From positions 1-19,179 of the forward strand of contig UQKK01000053.1 of NCBI GenBank assembly GCA_900541505.1: a stretch of DNA of 19,179 nt, written 5' to 3'. The notes beneath the pieces were generated by a model. That model did no database searches. It was not told the DNA's origin and was given only the letters and a program-made list of their open reading frames with translations. Shown one piece after another: positions 13,912 to 19,179 of this stretch (position 1 is the first letter of the stretch; the number at the start of each line of letters is the position of its first letter). Origin of the DNA: an uncultured Ruminococcus sp. (GTDB lineage Bacteria; Bacillota; Clostridia; Lachnospirales; Lachnospiraceae). A program made the translations under genes and the position numbers.

Positions 13912-15192
13912 TTAATCCTCCTTTATCTGAATCCGAATCCTGCGGATTTCTCCACATTCTTCCAGTTCTTCCCGCTTTATCAGCACTTCTTCCATCTCTC
14001 CGGGAGATAATGCCTGTGCCTTTCTGCGCTTTAAAAGCTTCTCATCCACGTAAGTTTCCACATGGCAGTCCTTAAATACTCCCGTCACCCGGAAACGAAT
14101 CTTCAGAACCTCTTCACATTTTTTTACATTCACACAGGAGGGCACAGTGTAACGCACACCCTCTCCGGCGCAGATGGAGGCAACGCTTAAGGCAATCTCT
14201 TTCTTTCCGCTGCACGGTTTCTTTTCCCGGACATAGCGCGCCGCGCTTTTTCCCGCTGCTTCTGCCTCCTGGGACACAAAATCTACCAAGTCATGGACGT
14301 GGAGCACATTTCCGCACGCGAAGATACCTTCCACACTTGTCTGGAAGCTCTCATCCGTCAGAGGACCGTTCGTCACGGGATTTAATTTCACTCCCGCCTG
14401 CTTGGACAATTCATTTTCCGGAATCAGCCCCACCGACAAAAGAAGTGTATCGCAGGGGTATTCCTCCTCCGTCCCCGGTATAGGCTGCCCCTTCTCATCT
14501 ACCTCGGAGAGCACCACCGACTCCAGACGCTCCTTTCCTTTTATCTCTGTCACAGTATGCCTCAGCTTCAGCGGAATCCCATAGTCATCCAGACACTGGA
14601 CAATGTTGCGCTTCAGTCCTCCGCTGTAGGGCAAAAGCTCTGCCACCGCGTGGACATGCGCGCCCTCCAGGGTCATCCTTCTTGCCATGATGAGTCCGAT
14701 ATCCCCGGAGCCCAAGATGACAACCTCTTTCCCCGGAAGATACCCCTCCATGTTCACCAGCCGCTGCGCCGTGCCTGCTGTGTAGATACCCGCAGGGCGA
14801 AATCCCGGTATGTTCAGCGCTCCTCTCGGTCTTTCCCTGCAGCCCATGGCAAGGATGACAGCCTCTGCTTTCAGCACAGTCACACCCCGTTCGTCGCTCA
14901 CCGCTGTGACCTGCAGATTGGGGGAAACCTCTGTCACCATCGTGTTCAGCCAGATATCAATTTTCAGTTCCTCCACCTGCCGCTCAAACCGCGCCGCGTA
15001 TTCCGGTCCCGTCAGTTCCTCCTGAAAAGTATGGAGCCCGAATCCGTTGTGGATACACTGATTCAAAATGCCCCCTAATTCTTTGTCGCGTTCCAATATG
15101 AGAATCCGTCCGGCGCCTTCTCTTTTTGCCGCGGCTGCCGCCGCCAGTCCTGCCGGACCTCCTCCGATAATCACAATCTCGTAATGCTCCAT
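13912..15192 (-). CDS. NAD(P)/FAD-dependent oxidoreductase (GlpB-like role, pyridine nucleotide-disulfide fold)
   Basis: A 426-residue flavoprotein. The FAD-binding Rossmann motif is IIGGGPAGLAAAAAAKREG at 8-26, followed by LERDKELGGILNQCIHNGFG. A second dinucleotide motif, VVILGSGDIGLIMARR (about 155-170), should bind NAD(P)H. The FAD-closing motif SVEGIFACGNVLHVHDLVD (around 308) is present. A C-terminal extension has scattered Cys residues and a basic KLLKRRK stretch. Together with the GlpA-like protein and DUF1667 it likely forms an anaerobic glycerol-3-phosphate dehydrogenase that passes electrons to or from NAD (inference from the conserved trio). It starts 1 bp after the GlpA-like stop, with a GGGAG ribosome site within that gene's end. 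Confidence 0.9.
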   Translation of the reverse strand: MEHYEIVIIGGGPAGLAAAAAAKREGAGRILILERDKELGGILNQCIHNGFGLHTFQEELTGPEYAARFERQVEELKIDIWLNTMVTEVSPNLQVTAVSDERGVTVLKAEAVILAMGCRERPRGALNIPGFRPAGIYTAGTAQRLVNMEGYLPGKEVVILGSGDIGLIMARRMTLEGAHVHAVAELLPYSGGLKRNIVQCLDDYGIPLKLRHTVTEIKGKERLESVVLSEVDEKGQPIPGTEEEYPCDTLLLSVGLIPENELSKQAGVKLNPVTNGPLTDESFQTSVEGIFACGNVLHVHDLVDFVSQEAEAAGKSAARYVREKKPCSGKKEIALSVASICAGEGVRYTVPSCVNVKKCEEVLKIRFRVTGVFKDCHVETYVDEKLLKRRKAQALSPGEMEEVLIKREELEECGEIRRIRIQIKED

Positions 15193-15193
15193 T

Positions 15194-16630
15194 TTATTTT
15201 TCTCCCGTCACCATTCTGGATTTCCCGCCTTTTTTCGTCACTTCTTCGAGCGGAATGTGAAGCTCTTCTGCCAGGATTTCCATCACCTTCGGTGTACAGA
15301 ATCCCCCCTGGCATCTCCCCATGCCCGCGCGCACCCTGCGCTTGACGCCGTCTAAAGATTTTGCTCCGGGAGTTCTCCGAATCGCCTCCAGAATCTCCCC
15401 CTCTGATATCTGCTCACAGCGGCAGATGATATTGCCGTATGCAGGATGTTCACGAATCAGAGCATTTCTCTCCTCCACCGATAACAGCTGGGGATTTAAG
15501 ATACCCGTTCTTGTCTCACAAAAATCTTCTTTTTCTTTCAGTCCCAGTCTTTCCCTCACAATTCCTGCCGCCATCATGCCAACCGCAGGCGCGCTGGTGA
15601 GTCCCGGCGACTCAATGCCCGCGCAGTCGATAAAGCCTTTGGCGTCCTCAGGCTCTCCAATCACAAACTCATGGGCATCCTCGTGGGCGCGCAGACCTGC
15701 AAAGCTGGTAATCACCTGTCTTACAGGGAGATTCTTTACGGTCCGTCCGGCGCCTGTCCTGACCGCTTCCAAGCCCTGCGCAGTGGTATCCACGCCGTCC
15801 CTGTCGTCAATATCCAGGGCTGTGGGACCGCAGAGCAGATTACCGTGCACAGTAGGACTTACCAAAACACCCTTTCCAAATTTCCCCGGCAGAGAAAAAA
15901 TCGTATGCCGCACATGGTTTCCCGCCTCCTTGTCATACAGGAGATATTCCCCTTTTCGCGGTGTGATATGGATTTTCTTTTTGCTCACCATATTATGGAA
16001 AACATCCGCATAGACTCCCGCCGCGTTGACGACACATCTCGTCTCATATTCTCTTAATTCTCCATCCTCACTCACAACAATTTTCCAGCCATCTTCCATA
16101 GCTTCTATCGTTTCCACTCTCTGACGGAAATAAAATTCCACTCCATTTGCACAGGCATTTTCCGCCAGGGCAATGGTAAGCCCGAAAGGACAGACGATTC
16201 CCGCATCCGGTGCATACAGAGCGCAGACTGCCTCATCCGAAATGTTTGGTTCCATGGCGAGCAGTTCTTCTCGCTCCACAATGCGCAGATTTTCTACCCC
16301 GTTCTTCCTTCCTCTCTCATATAATTCATCAAGCTTCCCCCGGTTCTCCTCCTCGGTGCACACCACAAGAGAGCCGTTCTTTTGAAAGGGGAACTGCAGT
16401 TTTTCTGAGAGCGCCTCCATCATCCGGTTTCCCTGTACATTCAGCTTTGCCATCAGTGTGCCCGGCTGCGCGTCAAAGCCCGCGTGGACAATCCCGCTGT
16501 TCGCCTTGGATGTGCCGCCGCACACGTCTTCTTCCTTCTCTAAGACGCAGGCTTTTACCCGGTATCTGGACAGTTCCCTTGCCACTGCCGCCCCGGTCAC
16601 TCCCGCACCTATAATCACTACATCGTACAT
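15194..16630 (-). CDS. GlpA-like FAD-dependent dehydrogenase with BFD-type [2Fe-2S] domain
   Basis: A 478-residue flavoprotein, probably the catalytic subunit that oxidises sn-glycerol-3-phosphate to DHAP. The N-terminal FAD motif is IIGAGVTGAAVARELSRY (6-23), followed by the DAO-family stretch GGTSKANSGIVHAGFDA. The C-terminal domain has the Bfd-like [2Fe-2S] Cys set C403-x-C405 and C440-x4-C445 (ICRCEQ; GRCQGGFC), normal for anaerobic GlpA. Residues between suit glycerol-3-phosphate or 2-hydroxyacid oxidation; hydroxyglutarate oxidase-like activity is an alternative but the adjacent glpK favours the former. It overlaps the hydrolase gene by 13 bp and has a GAGGAAG ribosome site in that gene. 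No membrane segment is seen. Confidence 0.9.
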   Translation of the reverse strand: MYDVVIIGAGVTGAAVARELSRYRVKACVLEKEEDVCGGTSKANSGIVHAGFDAQPGTLMAKLNVQGNRMMEALSEKLQFPFQKNGSLVVCTEEENRGKLDELYERGRKNGVENLRIVEREELLAMEPNISDEAVCALYAPDAGIVCPFGLTIALAENACANGVEFYFRQRVETIEAMEDGWKIVVSEDGELREYETRCVVNAAGVYADVFHNMVSKKKIHITPRKGEYLLYDKEAGNHVRHTIFSLPGKFGKGVLVSPTVHGNLLCGPTALDIDDRDGVDTTAQGLEAVRTGAGRTVKNLPVRQVITSFAGLRAHEDAHEFVIGEPEDAKGFIDCAGIESPGLTSAPAVGMMAAGIVRERLGLKEKEDFCETRTGILNPQLLSVEERNALIREHPAYGNIICRCEQISEGEILEAIRRTPGAKSLDGVKRRVRAGMGRCQGGFCTPKVMEILAEELHIPLEEVTKKGGKSRMVTGEK

Positions 16631-17310
16631 TTATCTTCCTCGCTTAAAAATTTATCGACTATCGCATTAAATCTCTCTGGATTTTTACTCGCTATGAAAT
16701 GGTTCCCCGGCACAAAGGCAAGCTCTGCATTCGGCAGATTGTTATAAATCAGCTTGGTGTGCTCCTTTTTTATCATATCCTTTGTCCCTGCGATTACCAG
16801 CGTCCTCACATGCATCTGCTTCAAATCCTCCGGGGCAATATTGGGGTCATTGACCATCAGCCCCAGCATCTCCGCATTTCGCTTCGCTCCACGTTTCGCA
16901 AAAAAAGACGCCGTCTTATATCCCAGGATAATGGGAATCTGTACAGACGGTACCACACCCTTTCCATTTAAATTAGCGCCGTTTAAAATCAGACGCTTTA
17001 CCATATGAGGATAGCGCATGGCAAAAATCAGGGCAATGTTCCCTCCATCGGAAAACCCCAGGAGATTTACGCGTTCAAGCCCCTGCTCCTGCAAAAACTC
17101 CCGCAAATCTTCCGCAAACTGCCGGATGGTAAACGGCGCCGTTCCCCGCGCCGATTTTCCATGTCCCCGTGTATCGACGGCTATCACGCGGTACTTCTTT
17201 TTAAAATAGGAAATCTGATGTTCAAAATAACTGCCGTCCTCCCCGTTTCCGTGCAGCAGAACAAGCGGCTCTCCAATGCCCTCTTCCCTGTAATACAACT
17301 GTATGTCCAT
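16618..17310 (-). CDS. alpha/beta-fold hydrolase (probable esterase)
   Basis: A 230-residue cytosolic hydrolase. The catalytic triad is visible: nucleophile Ser87 in GFSDG, Asp178 in GTKDMI, and His204 in PGNHFIA. The oxyanion-hole segment is LLHGNGEDGSYFE (18-30), and a DTRGHGKS motif precedes the nucleophile. The start is the ATG before DIQLYYREEG, eight bases after AGGAGA; the frame is open further upstream into glpK but that part overlaps glpK and does not resemble the family. It lies 10 bp after glpK and overlaps the next gene by 13 bp, so it belongs to the glycerol operon. A role in releasing glycerol from acylglycerols or glycerol esters would fit, but this is inference; the family is too broad to fix a substrate. 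Confidence 0.88.
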   Translation of the reverse strand: MDIQLYYREEGIGEPLVLLHGNGEDGSYFEHQISYFKKKYRVIAVDTRGHGKSARGTAPFTIRQFAEDLREFLQEQGLERVNLLGFSDGGNIALIFAMRYPHMVKRLILNGANLNGKGVVPSVQIPIILGYKTASFFAKRGAKRNAEMLGLMVNDPNIAPEDLKQMHVRTLVIAGTKDMIKKEHTKLIYNNLPNAELAFVPGNHFIASKNPERFNAIVDKFLSEEDKCTM

Positions 17311-17320
17311 CTCAGCTCTC

Positions 17321-18814
17321 CTATTCTTTCGCCCAGCCGTAGGAATACTGAACCGCTCTCTTCCATCCCGCCAGCATGCTCTCTCTTGTTTTTTCTTCGA
17401 TATCCGGCTCGAAAATCCGGTCAATCTCCCAGTTTGCTTTGACTTCTTCCATACTCTCCCAGTATCCCACCGCAATTCCAGCGAGATAGGCTGCGCCCAT
17501 GGCAGTGGTCTCCACACAGCGTGGACGCTTCACCGGCGCATAAGACAGGTTCGCCTGGGTCTGCATAAGGAAATTGTTGGCACTCGCCCCGCCGTCCACT
17601 TTCAGGGCAGATAAGGCAAGCCCGGAATCCTCCGCCATGACCTCCAGGACATCATTGACCTGGTAGGCTAAAGATTCCAATGTCGCGCGGATGATATGAT
17701 ATTTGTTGACGCCTCTCGTAATCCCCACGATAGTGCCTCTGGCGTACTGGTCCCAGTGGGGAGCTCCCAGTCCTGTAAAAGCGGGCACTACGTAGCAGCC
17801 GTTGGTATCCTTTACCTTCTGCGCCATATATTCTGAATCCTGAGAAGAATCAATCAGTCCCATCTCGTCTCTTAACCACTGGATTGCCGCCCCCGCGACA
17901 AAGATAGAGCCCTCCAGTGCATAGGTGACCTTCCCGTCCAGCCCCCAGGCTATGGTCGTCACCAATCCGTTTTCCGAAAAAACCGGCTTCTCCCCGGTGT
18001 TCATGAGAAGGAAACATCCCGTGCCGTATGTATTTTTCGCCTCTCCTTTTTCAAAACAGGTCTGCCCGAAGAGCGCCGCCTGCTGGTCCCCCGCTGCTCC
18101 CGCAATGGGGATGGGTGCTCCGAAAAATCCCGCATCCGCTTCCCCGTAAATACAACTGGATGGTTTCACCTCCGGCAGCATACACGCAGGAATATCAAAC
18201 TCCCGCAGAATGTCCTCATCCCATTTCAGTGTGTGGATATTAAAAAGCATGGTCCGTGAGGCATTGGAGTAGTCGGTCACATGCACTCTGCCTTTTGTCA
18301 GCTTCCAAATCAGCCATGTCTCCACGGTGCCGAAGAGGATTTCTCCGCGCTGCGCCCGCTCTCTGGCACCCTCCACATTGTCCAGTATCCATTTTATCTT
18401 TGTGCCGGAAAAATAGGCGTCGATGACAAGCCCTGTCTTCTGACGGAATTTCTCTGTCAGCCCTTTTTCCTTCAGTACATCACAATATTCCGAGGTGCGC
18501 CTGCACTGCCAGACAATGGCATGGCAGAGGGGCTCTCCCGTATTTTTGTCCCAGACAATGGTTGTCTCTCTCTGGTTTGTGATTCCGATGGCAGCAATGT
18601 CCGCGGCTGCAGCGTGGATATTCGCCATGGCAGCCTCCGCCACCTCCATCTGTGTGGACCAGATTTCCTCCGCATCATGTTCCACCCAGCCCGGCTTCGG
18701 GAAATACTGGGTAAATTCTTTCTGTGCCACGCTGCATATCTCACCCTTTTTATTAAATAAAATACATCGGTTGCTCGTGGTACCAGAATCAAATGCCATC
18801 ACATATTTTTTCAT
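17321..18814 (-). CDS. glpK: glycerol kinase
   Basis: Phosphorylates glycerol to sn-glycerol-3-phosphate with ATP in the cytosol and traps it for the downstream oxidoreductases. The 497 residues match the FGGY-kinase family. Visible landmarks are the N-terminal FDSGTTSNRCILF phosphate loop, ITNQRETTIVWDK with the glycerol-binding region (around 79-90), SNASRTMLFNIHTLKWD, catalytic Asp243 in AAGDQQAALFG, the GTGCFLLMNTG and LKVDGGASANNFLMQ signatures. The regulatory loop just before IPIAG (about 224-234, GEADAGFFGAP) lacks both the histidine that HPr phosphorylates in enterococcal GlpK and the GGTR loop that binds fructose-1,6-bisphosphate in E. coli GlpK. The start has a strong TAGGAGGATG ribosome site, and the preceding gene ends within it. 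First gene of the glycerol cluster seen here. Confidence 0.98.
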   Translation of the reverse strand: MKKYVMAFDSGTTSNRCILFNKKGEICSVAQKEFTQYFPKPGWVEHDAEEIWSTQMEVAEAAMANIHAAAADIAAIGITNQRETTIVWDKNTGEPLCHAIVWQCRRTSEYCDVLKEKGLTEKFRQKTGLVIDAYFSGTKIKWILDNVEGARERAQRGEILFGTVETWLIWKLTKGRVHVTDYSNASRTMLFNIHTLKWDEDILREFDIPACMLPEVKPSSCIYGEADAGFFGAPIPIAGAAGDQQAALFGQTCFEKGEAKNTYGTGCFLLMNTGEKPVFSENGLVTTIAWGLDGKVTYALEGSIFVAGAAIQWLRDEMGLIDSSQDSEYMAQKVKDTNGCYVVPAFTGLGAPHWDQYARGTIVGITRGVNKYHIIRATLESLAYQVNDVLEVMAEDSGLALSALKVDGGASANNFLMQTQANLSYAPVKRPRCVETTAMGAAYLAGIAVGYWESMEEVKANWEIDRIFEPDIEEKTRESMLAGWKRAVQYSYGWAKE

Positions 18815-18823
18815 ACCATCCTC

Positions 18824-19179
18824 CTACAGTCCAAATTCCTTGTAAAGCTTCTCTAAAAACACTTTATCCTTTGTCGCCTTTTTCACATCTGCAACGCGGT
18901 CTGCCTCTAAAAGTCGGGCATATAAAGTATTCAGGCGTTCCGAGGCTTCCACCTTACCAGCCTTGACACCCTCTTCCCGCGCTTTTTGCTTTTCGATAAT
19001 CTTTTCTTCCCACTCCTGCATGTACTTCACCCCGATTTCTTCGCTGGATTTGATTTGTTGGATGCGTTCCTGCATTTTATGGATTTTATCGCTTTTGCAT
19101 TGACGGCTGACTTTTTCGGTCGTGTGCTCCATATAATGCAAAAGCTCCACCAGTTCATCACTGACGCCGGTCCTGTCTA
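18824..19179 (-). CDS. C-terminal part of an Rpn/PD-(D/E)XK-family nuclease ('putative transposase'), runs off the right edge
   Basis: The frame stays open to the window edge, reading ...DRTGVSDELVELLHYMEHTT..., so the visible 117 or so residues are the end of a longer gene. The ELVELLHYME(H)TT block, followed by a charged heptad-like helical region (EEIGVKYMQEWEEKIIEKQ, KAREEGVKAGKVEA) and a short closing domain, is typical of the C-terminal tail of Rpn-type proteins abundant in Lachnospiraceae. The catalytic PD-(D/E)XK domain would lie outside the window. An internal ATG (19019-19021) with a GGGGTGA site five bases upstream could start a 65-residue C-terminal product. The stop codon lies 9 bp before glpK and forms part of its ribosome site. 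Confidence 0.7.
   Translation of the reverse strand, partial: DRTGVSDELVELLHYMEHTTEKVSRQCKSDKIHKMQERIQQIKSSEEIGVKYMQEWEEKIIEKQKAREEGVKAGKVEASERLNTLYARLLEADRVADVKKATKDKVFLEKLYKEFGL

Noticed and set aside
17311..17517. N-terminal extension of the alpha/beta hydrolase into glpK
   Set aside because: The extra 69 residues overlap glpK out of frame and do not look like a protein domain; the ATG at 17308-17310 has a good ribosome site.
1..19179. CRISPR array, tRNA, rRNA or complete insertion sequence
   Set aside because: No regularly spaced identical repeats, cloverleaf-like sequence, rRNA segment or intact transposase with terminal repeats was seen; the only mobile-type gene is the truncated Rpn end.

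Overview
The window looks like the chromosome of a low-to-mid GC, gut-type clostridium, most likely a Lachnospiraceae member. This is inferred from the gene set (clostridial pyruvate phosphate dikinase, single-chain glycyl-tRNA synthetase, M16C protease-era-recO order, anaerobic glpK/FAD-oxidoreductase/DUF1667 cluster, Rpn-type nuclease tail), the strong AGGAGG-type ribosome sites and the sigma-A type promoters. All genes but one lie on the minus strand, so transcription runs right to left.

Layout from right to left. (1) 18824-19179: C-terminal end of an Rpn/PD-(D/E)XK 'putative transposase' that runs off the right edge. (2) 13516-18814: a tightly packed glycerol block, in order glycerol kinase, alpha/beta hydrolase, GlpA-like FAD dehydrogenase with a [2Fe-2S] tail, a second NAD/FAD oxidoreductase and a Cys-rich DUF1667 protein. 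Spacings are +10, -13, +1 and +3 bp, so this is almost certainly one operon. It should phosphorylate glycerol and oxidise glycerol-3-phosphate to DHAP without oxygen; the hydrolase may supply glycerol from esters. (3) 8373-13421: a housekeeping run of M16C metalloprotease, era, a small gene previously easy to miss (57 codons, YqzL-like, 9128-9301) and recO. Its promoter lies in the 3' end of the DUF1667 gene. (4) 6802-8202: glyS, with its own near-consensus promoter and a 5' leader dominated by a 25-bp perfect inverted repeat. (5) 4214-6554: M18 aminopeptidase and a TSUP membrane permease. (6) 3671-4126: a small DUF1307-type lipoprotein. (7) 791-3421: ppdK. (8) 375-647 (+): a 90-residue GNAT-like protein, convergent with ppdK and sharing a bidirectional terminator with it. 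The first 374 bases are AT-rich and hold no gene, but carry a promoter for the GNAT gene and possibly a leftward one.

The genes themselves are mostly familiar. The less ordinary material sits between them: a bistable-looking hairpin in the glyS leader, a ~100-bp imperfect fold-back element between the lipoprotein gene and ppdK, three separate short tandem-repeat tracts (17, 28 and ~38 bp units), and an Rpn remnant that abuts glpK with its stop codon inside the glpK ribosome site. I found no CRISPR array, tRNA, rRNA or complete insertion sequence. No clearly new multigene system is visible; the best candidates for something undescribed are the glyS leader and the fold-back element.
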